From: Schoenoplectus triqueter | Taxonomy: Eukaryota; Streptophyta; Magnoliopsida; Poales; Cyperaceae | Assembly: GCA_964058805.1 (NCBI GenBank) | Contig: CAXKVV010000081.1 | Location: 124,001-188,000 of the forward strand | DNA length: 64,000 bases | Direction of reading: 5' to 3' | Shown here: piece after piece, positions 1 to 15,226 of the stretch | Layout of the letters: every line of letters begins with the position of its first letter | Position numbering within the stretch: the stretch's first letter is position 1 | Program-made: the position numbers and the translations under genes | The notes under the pieces: model-generated | Databases searched by the model: none | The model's input: only the letters and a program-made list of their open reading frames with translations | What the model was told of the DNA's origin: nothing

Positions 1-300
1 ATCAACCGGCTCAGCGCTTCGAGTTGTATTTTGTGTGATTGGTTGTTGACTAGTTAAGATTGAACCGATCTGTTTGTAGGTTTATCTTCTAGATCAACGG
101 AGGTCGAGTCGATCTGTATGTAGACTCACCTCAAGCCCCTCTAAAGAGATTAACCTGGTCTGTAGGTAAGGTTATATCTCGAGGTGGCATAGACTGAACC
201 GATCTGTTTGTAGGTTCGTCTTCCATAGGACAAAACCGATCTGTTTGTAGGTTTGTCTTCCATAGATTGAACCGATCTGTTTGTAGGTTAATTTTCCGTA
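1..300. repeat. Degenerate 36-37 bp short tandem repeats
   Basis: The motif accgatctgtttgtaggtt recurs with starts near 63, 197, 234 and 270. The last three copies are spaced 36-37 bp apart and are joined by a variable cttccatag-type linker. Weaker relatives occur near 108 (cgatctgtatgtag) and 150 (ctggtctgtaggta). No coding potential is visible. This may be the edge of a local minisatellite or the tandem part of a larger element that begins before the window. Confidence 0.7.
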
Positions 301-610
301 GACCCCTTTTTATGAAATTAGACGACCACTTGACTATCTTTTAACTATACTATTTGCTTCTCTCTTTCAAAGATCCAGAGGTGCCTCGAGGTTCGTAGCC
401 CAGGGTAATTAACGGTGGGGGCTTGCGCCCACCGGAATCTACAAGAACTCACAATCACTAAAAACCCCCTGAATGTGCATCCAAATATCTCTAAACGGCA
501 GAATCGGCCGACACCCAGCGGATGCACGCTCGGGAGGGATCTCCGTGTCCTTCTTCCGCAACCCATCGCCCAGCGGCGGTGCGGAGCGCGCGAAAAAGGG
601 TCGCACAAAA
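301..610. other. Unassigned flank with a GC-rich block next to the satellite
   Basis: This is non-repetitive sequence between the short tandem repeats and the satellite. Roughly 480-605 is GC-rich, in sharp contrast to the AT-rich satellite that starts at 611. Short overlapping ORFs on both strands (up to about 100 codons) show no recognisable motif and look like by-products of the composition. It could be the end of an unidentified transposable element. I see no LTR, tRNA or rRNA signature in it. Confidence 0.45.
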
Positions 611-3533
611 CTGCTATTAATAAAAAGATTGTTTGAGTTTTTAACATTTTTGCCCTCAGAACTGCACATAATCTCTTGGAAATTAATATAACTACTACTA
701 ATTACGCCTATTGTAAAATTGTCCAATTAAAACTTCGATATGAATATTCAATAACGCCATTTTTGGACAAAACATAAGTAAGATGCGTTAAAAACTGCTG
801 TTTAAACAAGTTGTTTGGCTTTTTGAAATTTTTTGGCCGCACAACTACACATAATTTCGTGCAAATTAAAATAATCACTCCTGATTACGCCTATTATAAG
901 ATTGTCCTATTAAAATTTCGATATGAATATTCTATGACGCTAATTCCGCGCAAAACATAAGTACGATGCATTAAAAACTGCTGTTTGAACAAGTTGTTTG
1001 AGTTTTTCATAATTTTTGGCCGAATAACTGCATATAATTCCGTGCAAATTAATACAATCACTCCTAGTTACGCCTATTACCAAATTGTCCAACTAGAAAT
1101 TCGATATGAATATTCTATAACGCTAATATTGCACAAAACATAAGTAAGATGTCCTAAAAATCGCTGTTTAAACAAGTTATTTGGCTTTATGAAAATTTAT
1201 GGCCGCATAACTACACATAATTTGGTGCAAATTAATATAATTACTCCTAATTATGTCTATTATAAGATTGTTCAATTAACATTTCAAAATGAATATTTTA
1301 GGGCGCTATATTTCCTCAAAACATAAGTAAGATGCACTAGAAACTGCTATTTAAAAAAGTTAAGTTTTCCAACATTTTTGGCCTCATAACTACATATAAT
1401 TTCGTGAAAATTAATATAATTACTCGTAATTATGCCTATTAAAATATTAGCCGCTTTGCACTTCGATATGAACATTCTACGACACTAGGTTTGCACAAGA
1501 CATAAGTAGGTGCATTAAAAACAACTGTTTAAATAAGTTGTTTGTGTTTAACAAAATTTTTGGCCGCGTAAATATACATAATTTCATGCAAATTAATATA
1601 ATTACTCATAATTATGCCTATTATAAGATTGTCTAATTAAAACTTCGATATGAATATCCTACGACGCTATTTTTCATAAAACATAAGTAAGATACATTAG
1701 AAACCGCTGTTTAAACACGTAGTTGAAGAATTTTAACATTTTTTGACTCATAACTGCGCATAACTTCGTGAAAATTAATATAATTACTCCTAATTATACC
1801 TATTAGAAGATTATCCAATTAACACTTCGATATGAACGATGTACGGCACAAATTTTGCACAAAACATAAATAAGATGCATTGAAAAAAGTTGTTTAAACA
1901 AATTGATTGAGTTTTTGAAATTTTTTGGCCGCATAACTACATATAATTTCGTAGAAATTAATATAATTACTCCTAATTAGGCCTATTATATGATTGTCCA
2001 ATTATAACTTTGATATGAATATTCTATGACGCTAATTTTGCACAAAATATAAGTAAGATGCATTAGAAACTGTTGTTTAAACAAGTTGTTTAAGATTTTC
2101 AACATTTTTTGCATCAAAACCACACATAATTTCAAGAAAATTAATATAATTACTCCTAACTATGCCTATTATAAGATTGTCAAATTAACACTTCGATACG
2201 AATATCATAGGACTCTAATTTTTCATAAGACATAAGTAAGATGCATTAGAAATTGCTGTTTAAACAAGTTGTTTAAGATTTTTAACATTTATTGCCTCAT
2301 AATGATACATAATTTCGTGAAAATTAATATAATTACTCCTAATTATTCCTATTAGAAGATTATCCAATTAACACTTCGATATGAACATTCTACGATATGA
2401 ATTTCGCATAAAAAATAAGTAAGATGCATTAAAAATAGCTGTTTAAACAAGTTGTTTTTGTTTTGTAAAATTTTTGGCTGCATAACTAGACATAATTTCA
2501 CGCAAATTAATATAATTACTCCTAATTATGTCTATTAAATGATTTTCTAATTAACACTCCAATATGAATATCCTATAACTGTAATTTTTCATAAAACATA
2601 AATAAGATACATTTGAAATTGCTGTTTAAACTAGTTGTTTAAGATTTTCAAAATTTATTGTCTCATAACTACATATAATTTCGTCAAAATTAATATAATT
2701 ACACCTATTTGTGCCTATTAGACGATTATCCAATTAATACCTCGATATGAATATTCTACGACACCATGTTTGCACAAAACATAGGTAAAATGCACTAAAA
2801 GAACAACAGTTTAAACTAGCTGATTGAGTTTGTCAAATTTTTTACCGCATAACTACATATAATTTCGTACAAATTAATATAATTACTTCGAATTATGCCT
2901 ATTATAATATTATATAATTAAAACTTCGTTATAAATATTCTATGATGCAAATTTGGCACAAAACATAAGTAGATGAATTAAAAACTGCTGTTTAAACAAG
3001 TTGTTTGACTTTTTTTAAATTTCTGGCCGCATAAACACACATAATTTCGTGAGAATTCATATAATTACTCCTAATCATGTCTATTATAAGATTGTTCAAT
3101 GAAAACTTCGATATGAATATTCTACGACACTAATTTTACACAAAACACAAGTAAGATGCATTAAAAACAGCTGTTTAAATGAGTTATTTGAGTTTTTCAA
3201 AAATATTGGCGGCATAACTGCACATAATTTCTTATAAATTACTATAATTACTCCTAAATATGTCTATAGTAGGTTTTACCTATTGAAACTTCGAGATGAA
3301 TGTTGTACAACACTAATTTTGCACAAAACTTAAGTAAGATGCATTAAAAACAGCTGTTTAAACAAGTGGTTTGATCGTTCCAAATTTTTTGGCCGCATAA
3401 CTGTACATAATTTCGTATAAATTAATATAATTACTCCTAATCATGTAATTTATATGATTTTTCACTCAACACGTTGATATGAATATTCTACGATACTAAT
3501 TTTTCACAAAACATAAGTAAGATACTTTAGAAA
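611..3533. repeat. HOR copy 1 (2,923 bp, 16 monomers)
   Basis: This left-most copy begins exactly at monomer 1, directly after the GC-rich flank. It carries the aattaggcc variant in monomer 9 (near 1976) and is nearly identical to copy 2. It shows no edge decay despite being at the array boundary. Confidence 0.95.
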
Positions 3534-6456
3534 CTGCTATTAATAAAAAGATTGTTTGAGTTTTTAACATTTTTGCCCTCAGAACTGCACATAATCTCTT
3601 GGAAATTAATATAACTACTACTAATTACGCCTATTGTAAAATTGTCCAATTAAAACTTCGATATGAATATTCAATAACGCCATTTTTGGACAAAACATAA
3701 GTAAGATGCGTTAAAAACTGCTGTTTAAACAAGTTGTTTGGCTTTTTGAAATTTTTTGGCCGCACAACTACACATAATTTCGTGCAAATTAAAATAATCA
3801 CTCCTGATTACGCCTATTATAAGATTGTCCTATTAAAATTTCGATATGAATATTCTATGACGCTAATTCCGCGCAAAACATAAGTACGATGCATTAAAAA
3901 CTGCTGTTTGAACAAGTTGTTTGAGTTTTTCATAATTTTTGGCCGAATAACTGCATATAATTCCATGCAAATTAATACAATCACTCCTAGTTACGCCTAT
4001 TACCAAATTGTCCAACTAGAAATTCGATATGAATATTCTATAACGCTAATATTGCACAAAACATAAGTAAGATGTCCTAAAAATCGCTGTTTAAACAAGT
4101 TATTTGGCTTTATGAAAATTTATGGCCGCATAACTACACATAATTTGGTGCAAATTAATATAATTACTCCTAATTATGTCTATTATAAGATTGTTCAATT
4201 AACATTTCAAAATGAATATTTTAGGGCGCTATATTTCCTCAAAACATAAGTAAGATGCACTAGAAACTGCTATTTAAAAAAGTTAAGTTTTCCAACATTT
4301 TTGGCCTCATAACTACATATAATTTCGTGAAAATTAATATAATTACTCGTAATTATGCCTATTAAAATATTAGCCGCTTTGCACTTCGATATGAACATTC
4401 TACGACACTAGGTTTGCACAAGACATAAGTAGGTGCATTAAAAACAACTGTTTAAATAAGTTGTTTGTGTTTAACAAAATTTTTGGCCGCGTAAATATAC
4501 ATAATTTCATGCAAATTAATATAATTACTCATAATTATGCCTATTATAAGATTGTCTAATTAAAACTTCGATATGAATATCCTACGACGCTATTTTTCAT
4601 AAAACATAAGTAAGATACATTAGAAACCGCTGTTTAAACACGTAGTTGAAGAATTTTAACATTTTTTGACTCATAACTGCGCATAACTTCGTGAAAATTA
4701 ATATAATTACTCCTAATTATACCTATTAGAAGATTATCCAATTAACACTTCGATATGAACGATGTACGGCACAAATTTTGCACAAAACATAAATAAGATG
4801 CATTGAAAAAAGTTGTTTAAACAAATTGATTGAGTTTTTGAAATTTTTTGGCCGCATAACTACATATAATTTCGTAGAAATTAATATAATTACTCCTAAT
4901 TAGGCCTATTATATGATTGTCCAATTATAACTTTGATATGAATATTCTATGACGCTAATTTTGCACAAAATATAAGTAAGATGCATTAGAAACTGTTGTT
5001 TAAACAAGTTGTTTAAGATTTTCAACATTTTTTGCATCAAAACCACACATAATTTCAAGAAAATTAATATAATTACTCCTAACTATGCCTATTATAAGAT
5101 TGTCAAATTAACACTTCGATACGAATATCATAGGACTCTAATTTTTCATAAGACATAAGTAAGATGCATTAGAAATTGCTGTTTAAACAAGTTGTTTAAG
5201 ATTTTTAACATTTATTGCCTCATAATGACACATAATTTCGTGAAAATTAATATAATTACTCCTAATTATTCCTATTAGAAGATTATCCAATTAACACTTC
5301 GATATGAACATTCTACGATATGAATTTCGCATAAAAAATAAGTAAGATGCATTAAAAATAGCTGTTTAAACAAGTTGTTTTTGTTTTGTAAAATTTTTGG
5401 CTGCATAACTAGACATAATTTCACGCAAATTAATATAATTACTCCTAATTATGTCTATTAAATGATTTTCTAATTAACACTCCAATATGAATATCCTATA
5501 ACTGTAATTTTTCATAAAACATAAATAAGATACATTTGAAATTGCTGTTTAAACTAGTTGTTTAAGATTTTCAAAATTTATTGTCTCATAACTACATATA
5601 ATTTCGTCAAAATTAATATAATTACACCTATTTGTGCCTATTAGACGATTATCCAATTAATACCTCGATATGAATATTCTACGACACCATGTTTGCACAA
5701 AACATAGGTAAAATGCACTAAAAGAACAACAGTTTAAACTAGCTGATTGAGTTTGTCAAATTTTTTACCGCATAACTACATATAATTTCGTACAAATTAA
5801 TATCATTACTTCGAATTATGCCTATTATAATATTATATAATTAAAACTTCGTTATAAATATTCTATGATGCAAATTTGGCACAAAACATAAGTAGATGAA
5901 TTAAAAACTGCTGTTTAAACAAGTTGTTTGACTTTTTTTAAATTTCTGGCCGCATAAACACACATAATTTCGTGAGAATTCATATAATTACTCCTAATCA
6001 TGTCTATTATAAGATTGTTCAATGAAAACTTCGATATGAATATTCTACGACACTAATTTTACACAAAACACAAGTAAGATGCATTAAAAACAGCTGTTTA
6101 AATGAGTTATTTGAGTTTTTCAAAAATATTGGCGGCATAACTGCACATAATTTCTTATAAATTACTATAATTACTCCTAAATATGTCTATAGTAGGTTTT
6201 ACCTATTGAAACTTCGAGATGAATGTTGTACAACACTAATTTTGCACAAAACTTAAGTAAGATGCATTAAAAACAGCTGTTTAAACAAGTGGTTTGATCG
6301 TTCCAAATTTTTTGGCCGCATAACTGTACATAATTTCGTATAAATTAATATAATTACTCCTAATCATGTAATTTATATGATTTTTCACTGAACACGTTGA
6401 TATGAATATTCTACGATACTAATTTTTCACAAAACATAAGTAAGATACTTTAGAAA
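3534..6456. repeat. HOR copy 2 (2,923 bp)
   Basis: This copy has the same monomer order as copy 1 and shares its aattaggcc variant. A private change is ttccatgcaaatt near 3961, where copy 1 has ttccgtg. Confidence 0.95.
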
Positions 6457-9379
6457 CTGCTATTAATAAAAAGATTGTTTGAGTTTTTAACATTTTTGCC
6501 CTCAGAACTGCACATAATCTCTTGGAAATTAATATAACTACTACTAATTACGCCTATTGTAAAATTGTCCAATTAAAACTTCGATATGAATATTCAATAA
6601 CGCCATTTTTGGACAAAACATAAGTAAGATGCGTTAAAAACTGCTGTTTAAACAAGTTGTTTGGCTTTTTGAAATTTTTTGGCCGCACAACTACACATAA
6701 TTTCGTGCAAATTAAAATAATCACTCCTGATTACGCCTATTATAAAATTGTCCTATTAAAATTTCGATATGAATATTCTATGACGCTAATTCCGCGCAAA
6801 ACATAAGTACGATGCATTAAAAACTGCTGTTTGAACAAGTTGTTTGAGTTTTTCATAATTTTTGGCCGAATAACTGCATATAATTCCGTGCAAATTAATA
6901 CAATCACTCCTAGTTACGCCTATTACCAAATTGTCCAACTAGAAATTCGATATGAATATTCTATAACGCTAATATTGCACAAAACATAAGTAAGATGTCC
7001 TAAAAATCGCTGTTTAAACAAGTTATTTGGCTTTATGAAAATTTATGGCCGCATAACTACACATAATTTGGTGCAAATTAATATAATTACTCCTAATTAT
7101 GTCTATTATAAGATTGTTCAATTAACATTTCAAAATGAATATTTTAGGGCGCTATATTTCCTCAAAACATAAGTAAGATGCACTAGAAACTGCTATTTAA
7201 AAAAGTTAAGTTTTCCAACATTTTTGGCCTCATAACTACATATAATTTCGTGAAAATTAATATAATTACTCGTAATTATGCCTATTAAAATATTAGCCGC
7301 TTTGCACTTCGATATGAACATTCTACGACACTAGGTTTGCACAAGACATAAGTAGGTGCATTAAAAACAACTGTTTAAATAAGTTGTTTGTGTTTAACAA
7401 AATTTTTGGCCGCGTAAATATACATAATTTCATGCAAATTAATATAATTACTCATAATTATGCCTATTATAAGATTGTCTAATTAAAACTTCGATATGAA
7501 TATCCTACGACGCTATTTTTCATAAAACATAAGTAAGATACATTAGAAACCGCTGTTTAAACACGTAGTTGAAGAATTTTAACATTTTTTGACTCATAAC
7601 TGCGCATAACTTCGTGAAAATTAATATAATTACTCCTAATTATACCTATTAGAAGATTATCCAATTAACACTTCGATATGAACGATGTACGGCACAAATT
7701 TTGCACAAAACATAAATAAGATGCATTGAAAAAAGTTGTTTAAACAAATTGATTGAGTTTTTGAAATTTTTTGGCCGCATAACTACATATAATTTCGTAG
7801 AAATTAATATAATTACTCCTAATTAGGCCTATTATATGATTGTCCAATTATAACTTTGATATGAATATTCTATGACGCTAATTTTGCACAAAATATAAGT
7901 AAGATGCATTAGAAACTGTTGTTTAAACAAGTTGTTTAAGATTTTCAACATTTTTTGCATCAAAACCACACATAATTTCAAGAAAATTAATATAATTACT
8001 CCTAACTATGCCTATTATAAGATTGTCAAATTAACACTTCGATACGAATATCATAGGACTCTAATTTTTCATAAGACATAAGTAAGATGCATTAGAAATT
8101 GCTGTTTAAACAAGTTGTTTAAGATTTTTAACATTTATTGCCTCATAATGACACATAATTTCGTGAAAATTAATATAATTACTCCTAATTATTCCTATTA
8201 GAAGATTATCCAATTAACACTTCGATATGAACATTCTACGATATGAATTTCGCATAAAAAATAAGTAAGATGCATTAAAAATAGCTGTTTAAACAAGTTG
8301 TTTTTGTTTTGTAAAATTTTTGGCTGCAAAACTAGACATAATTTCACGCAAATTAATATAATTACTCCTAATTATGTCTATTAAATGATTTTCTAATTAA
8401 CACTCCAATATGAATATCCTATAACTGTAATTTTTCATAAAACATAAATAAGATACATTTGAAATTGCTGTTTAAACTAGTTGTTTAAGATTTTCAAAAT
8501 TTATTGTCTCATAACTACATATAATTTCGTCAAAATTAATATAATTACACCTATTTGTGCCTATTAGACGATTATCCAATTAATACCTCGATATGAATAT
8601 TCTACGACACCATGTTTGCACAAAACATAGGTAAAATGCACTAAAAGAACAACAGTTTAAACTAGCTGATTGAGTTTGTCAATTTTTTTACCGCATAACT
8701 ACATATAATTTCGTACAAATTAATATAATTACTTCGAATTATGCCTATTATAATATTATATAATTAAAACTTCGTTATAAATATTCTATGATGCAAATTT
8801 GGCACAAAACATAAGTAGATGAATTAAAAACTGCTGTTTAAACAAGTTGTTTGACTTTTTTTAAATTTCTGGCCGCATAAACACACATAATTTCGTGAGA
8901 ATTCATATAATTACTCCTAATCATGTTTATTATAAGATTGTTCAATGAAAACTTCGATATGAATATTCTACGACACTAATTTTACACAAAACACAAGTAA
9001 GATGCATTAAAAACAGCTGTTTAAATGAGTTATTTGAGTTTTTCAAAAATATTGGCGGCATAACTGCACATAATTTCTTATAAATTACTATAATTACTCC
9101 TAAATATGTCTATAGTAGGTTTTACCTATTGAAACTTCGAGATGAATGTTGTACAACACTAATTTTGCACAAAACTTAAGTAAGATGCATTAAAAACAGC
9201 TGTTTAAACAAGTGGTTTGATCGTTCCAAATTTTTTGGCCGCATAACTGTACATAATTTCGTATAAATTAATATAATTACTCCTAATCATGTAATTTATA
9301 TGATTTTTCACTGAACACGTTGATATGAATATTCTACGATACTAATTTTTCACAAAACATAAGTAAGATACTTTAGAAA
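6457..9379. repeat. HOR copy 3 (2,923 bp)
   Basis: This copy belongs to the aattaggcc group with copies 1, 2, 6 and 11. It has a caatttttttaccgc variant near 8679 that reappears only in copy 13 (near 38437). Confidence 0.95.
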
Positions 9380-12302
9380 CTGCTATTAATAAAAAGATTG
9401 TTTGAGTTTTTAACATTTTTGCCCTCAGAACTGCACATAATCTCTTGGAAATTAATATAACTACTACTAATTACGCCTATTGTAAAATTGTCCAATTAAA
9501 ACTTCGATATGAATATTCAATAACGCCATTTTTGGACAAAACATAAGTAAGATGCGTTAAAAACTGCTGTTTAAACAAGTTGTTTGGCTTTTTGAAATTT
9601 TTTGGCCGCACAACTACACATAATTTCGTGCAAATTAAAATAATCACTCCTGATTACGCCTATTATAAGATTGTCCTATTAAAATTTCGATATGAATATT
9701 CTATGACGCTAATTCCGCGCAAAACATAAGTACGATGCATTAAAAACTGCTGTTTGAACAAGTTGTTTGAGTCTTTCATAATTTTTGGCCGAATAACTGC
9801 ATATAATTCCGTGCAAATTAATACAATCACTCCTAGTTACGCCTATTACCAAATTGTCCAACTAGAAATTCGATATGAATATTCTATAACGCTAATATTG
9901 CACAAAACATAAGTAAGATGTCCTAAAAATCGCTGTTTAAACAAGTTATTTGGCTTTATGAAAATTTATGGCCGCATAACTACACATAATTTGGTGCAAA
10001 TTAATATAATTACTCCTAATTATGTCTATTATAAGATTGTTCAATTAACATTTCAAAATGAATATTTTAGGGCGCTATATTTCCTCAAAACATAAGTAAG
10101 ATGCACTAGAAACTGCTATTTAAAAAAGTTAAGTTTTCCAACATTTTTGGCCTCATAACTACATATAATTTCGTGAAAATTAATATAATTACTCGTAATT
10201 ATGCCTATTAAAATATTAGCCGCTTTGCACTTCGATATGAACATTCTACGACACTAGGTTTGCACAAGACATAAGTAGGTGCATTAAAAACAACTGTTTA
10301 AATAAGTTGTTTGTGTTTAACAAAATTTTTGGCCGCGTAAATATACATAATTTCATGCAAATTAATATAATTACTCATAATTATGCCTATTATAAGATTG
10401 TCTAATTAAAACTTCGATATGAATATCCTACGACGCTATTTTTCATAAAACATAAGTAAGATACATTAGAAACCGCTGTTTAAACACGTAGTTGAAGAAT
10501 TTTAACATTTTTTGACTCATAACTGCGCATAACTTCGTGAAAATTAATATAATTACTCCTAATTATACCTATTAGAAGATTATCCAATTAACACTTCGAT
10601 ATGAACGATGTACGGCACAAATTTTGCACAAAACATAAATAAGATGCATTGAAAAAAGTTGTTTAAACAAATTGATTGAGTTTTTGAAATTTTTTGGCCG
10701 CATAACTACATATAATTTCGTAGAAATTAATATAATTACTCCTAATTATGCCTATTATATGATTGTCCAATTATAACTTTGATATGAATATTCTATGACG
10801 CTAATTTTGCACAAAATATAAGTAAGATGCATTAGAAACTGTTGTTTAAACAAGTTGTTTAAGATTTTCAACATTTTTTGCATCAAAACCACACATAATT
10901 TCAAGAAAATTAATATAATTACTCCTAACTATGCCTATTATAAGATTGTCAAATTAACACTTCGATACGAATATCATAGGACTCTAATTTTTCATAAGAC
11001 ATAAGTAAGATGCATTAGAAATTGCTGTTTAAACAAGTTGTTTAAGATTTTTAACATTTATTGCCTCATAATGACACATAATTTCGTGAAAATTAATATA
11101 ATTACTCCTAATTATTCCTATTAGAAGATTATCCAATTAACACTTCGATATGAACATTCCACGATATGAATTTCGCATAAAAAATAAGTAAGATGCATTA
11201 AAAATAGCTGTTTAAACAAGTTGTTTTTGTTTTGTAAAATTTTTGGCTGCATAACTAGACATAATTTCACGCAAATTAATATAATTACTCCTAATTATGT
11301 CTATTAAATGATTTTCTAATTAACACTCCAATATGAATATCCTATAACTGTAATTTTTCATAAAACATAAATAAGATACATTTGAAATTGCTGTTTAAAC
11401 TAGTTGTTTAAGATTTTCAAAATTTATTGTCTCATAACTACATATAATTTCGTCAAAATTAATATAATTACACCTATTTGTGCCTATTAGACGATTATCC
11501 AATTAATACCTCGATATGAATATTCTACGACACCATGTTTGCACAAAACATAGGTAAAATGCACTAAAAGAACAACAGTTTAAACTAGCTGATTGAGTTT
11601 GTCAAATTTTTTACCGCATAACTACATATAATTTCGTACAAATTAATATAATTACTTCGAATTATGCCTATTATAATATTATATAATTAAAACTTCGTTA
11701 TAAATATTCTATGATGCAAATTTGGCACAAAACATAAGTAGATGAATTAAAAACTGCTGTTTAAACAAGTTGTTTGACTTTTTTTAAATTTCTGGCCGCA
11801 TAAACACACATAATTTCGTGAGAATTCATATAATTACTCCTAATCATGTCTATTATAAGATTGTTCAATGAAAACTTCGATATGAATATTCTACGACACT
11901 AATTTTACACAAAACACAAGTAAGATGCATTAAAAACAGCTGTTTAAATGAGTTATTTGAGTTTTTCAAAAATATTGGCGGCATAACTGCACATAATTTC
12001 TTATAAATTACTATAATTACTCCTAAATATGTCTATAGTAGGTTTTACCTATTGAAACTTCGAGATGAATGTTGTACAACACTAATTTTGCACAAAACTT
12101 AAGTAAGATGCATTAAAAACAGCTGTTTAAACAAGTGGTTTGATCGTTCCAAATTTTTTGGCCGCATAACTGTACATAATTTCGTATAAATTAATATAAT
12201 TACTCCTAATCATGTAATTTATATGATTTTTCACTGAACACGTTGATATGAATATTCTACGATACTAATTTTTCATAAAACATAAGTAAGATACTTTAGA
12301 AA
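9380..12302. repeat. HOR copy 4 (2,923 bp)
   Basis: This copy has aattatgcc in monomer 9 and cattccacgatatg near 11155, the latter shared with copies 12 and 13. Its last monomer ends with tttttcataaaacat, shared with copies 11 and 12. Confidence 0.95.
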
Positions 12303-15226
12303 CTGCTATTAATAAAAAGATTGTTTGAGTTTTTAACATTTTTGCCCTCAGAACTGCACATAATCTCTTGGAAATTAATATAACTACTACTAATTACGCC
12401 TATTGTAAAATTGTCCAATTAAAACTTCGATATGAATATTCAATAACGCCATTTTTGGACAAAACATAAGTAAGATGCGTTAAAAACTGCTGTTTAAACA
12501 AGTTGTTTGGCTTTTTGAAATTTTTTGGCCGCACAACTACACATAATTTCGTGCAAATTAAAATAATCACTCCTGATTACGCCTATTATAAGATTGTCCT
12601 ATTAAAATTTCGATATGAATATTCTATGACGCTAATTCCGCGCAAAACATAAGTACGATGCATTAAAAACTGCTGTTTGAACAAGTTGTTTGAGTTTTTC
12701 ATAATTTTTGGCCGAATAACTGCATATAATTCCGTGCAAATTAATACAATCACTCCTAGTTACGCCTATTACCAAATTGTCCAACTAGAAATTCGATATG
12801 AATATTCCATAACGCTAATATTGCACAAAACATAAGTAAGATGTCCTAAAAATCGCTGTTTAAACAAGTTATTTGGCTTTATGAAAATTTATGGCCGCAT
12901 AACTACACATAATTTGGTGCAAATTAATATAATTACTCCTAATTATGTCTATTATAAGATTGTTCAATTAACATTTCAAAATGAATATTTTAGGGCGCTA
13001 TATTTCCTCAAAACATAAGTAAGATGCACTAGAAACTGCTATTTAAAAAAGTTAAGTTTTCCAACATTTTTGGCCTCATAACTACATATAATTTCGTGAA
13101 AATTAATATAATTACTCGTAATTATGCCTATTAAAATATTAGCCGCTTTGCACTTCGATATGAACATTCTACGACACTAGGTTTGCACAAGACATAAGTA
13201 GGTGCATTAAAAACAACTGTTTAAATAAGTTGTTTGTGTTTAACAAAATTTTTGGCCGCGTAAATATACATAATTTCATGCAAATTAATATAATTACTCA
13301 TAATTATGCCTATTATAAGATTGTCTAATTAAAACTTCGATATGAATATCCTACGACGCTATTTTTCATAAAACATAAGTAAGATACATTAGAAACCGCT
13401 GTTTAAACACGTAGTTGAAGAATTTTAACATTTTTTGACTCATAACTGCGCATAACTTCGTGAAAATTAATATAATTACTCCTAATTATACCTATTAGAA
13501 GATTATCCAATTAACACTTCGATATGAACGATGTACGGCACAAATTTTGCACAAAACATAAATAAGATGCATTGAAAAAAGTTGTATAAACAAATTGATT
13601 GAGTTTTTGAAATTTTTTGGCCGCATAACTACATATAATTTCGTAGAAATTAATATAATTACTCCTAATTATGCCTATTATATGATTGTCCAATTATAAC
13701 TTTGATATGAATATTCTATGACGCTAATTTTGCACAAAATATAAGTAAGATGCATTAGAAACTGTTGTTTAAACAAGTTGTTTAAGATTTTCAACATTTT
13801 TTTGCATCAAAACCACACATAATTTCAAGAAAATTAATATAATTACTCCTAACTATGCCTATTATAAGATTGTCAAATTAACACTTCGATACGAATATCA
13901 TAGGACTCTAATTTTTCATAAGACATAAGTAAGATGCATTAGAAATTGCTGTTTAAACAAGTTGTTTAAGATTTTTAACATTTATTGCCTCATAATGACA
14001 CATAATTTCGTGAAAATTAATATAATTACTCCTAATTATTCCTATTAGAAGATTATCCAATTAACACTTCGATATGAACATTCTACGATATGAATTTCGC
14101 ATAAAAAATAAGTAAGATGCATTAAAAATAGCTGTTTAAACAAGTTGTTTTTGTTTTGTAAAATTTTTGGCTGCATAACTAGACATAATTTCACGCAAAT
14201 TAATATAATTACTCCTAATTATGTCTATTAAATGATTTTCTAATTAACACTCCAATATGAATATCCTATAACTGTAATTTTTCATAAAACATAAATAAGA
14301 TACATTTGAAATTGCTGTTTAAACTAGTTGTTTAAGATTTTCAAAATTTATTGTCTCATAACTACATATAATTTCGTCAAAATTAATATAATTACACCTA
14401 TTTGTGCCTATTAGACGATTATCCAATTAATACCTCGATATGAATATTCTACGACACCATGTTTGCACAAAACATAGGTAAAATGCACTAAAAGAACAAC
14501 AGTTTAAACTAGCTGATTGAGTTTGTCAAATTTTTTACCGCATAACTACATATAATTTCATACAAATTAATATAATTACTTCGAATTATGCCTATTATAA
14601 TATTATATAATTAAAAATTCGTTATAAATATTCTATGATGCAAATTTGGCACAAAACATAAGTAGATGAATTAAAAACTGCTGTTTAAACAAGTTGTTTG
14701 ACTTTTTTTAAATTTCTGGCCGCATAAACACACATAATTTCGTGAGAATTCATATAATTACTCCTAATCATGTCTATTATAAGATTGTTCAATGAAAACT
14801 TCGATATGAATATTCTACGACACTAATTTTACACAAAACACAAGTAAGATGCATTAAAAACAGCTGTTTAAATGAGTTTTTTGAGTTTTTCAAAAATATT
14901 GGCGGCATAACTGCACATAATTTCTTATAAATTACTATAATTACTCCTAAATATGTCTATAGTAGGTTTTACCTATTGAAACTTCGAGATGAATGTTGTA
15001 CAACACTAATTTTGCACAAAACTTAAGTAAGATGCATTAAAAACAGCTGTTTAAACAAGTGGTTTGATCGTTCCAAATTTTTTGGCCGCATAACTGTACA
15101 TAATTTCGTATAAATTAATATAATTACTCCTAATCATGTAATTTATATGATTTTTCACTGAACACGTTGATATGAATATTCTACGATACTAATTTTTCAC
15201 AAAACATAAGTAAGATACTTTAGAAA
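12303..15226. repeat. HOR copy 5 (2,924 bp), A-type
   Basis: This copy carries the A-type variants: gttgtataaac (near 13581), ttcatacaaatt (near 14558) and ttaaaaattcg (near 14610). An extra T in the ttttttt run near 13797 accounts for the added base. Confidence 0.95.

Noticed and set aside
480..605. Ribosomal spacer or rRNA fragment suggested by the GC-rich block
   Set aside because: I recognise no conserved rRNA or spacer segment, and GC content alone is not evidence.
345..726. Overlapping 72-100 codon ORFs on both strands in the left flank
   Set aside because: They are mutually overlapping, cross into satellite sequence and contain no recognisable motif.
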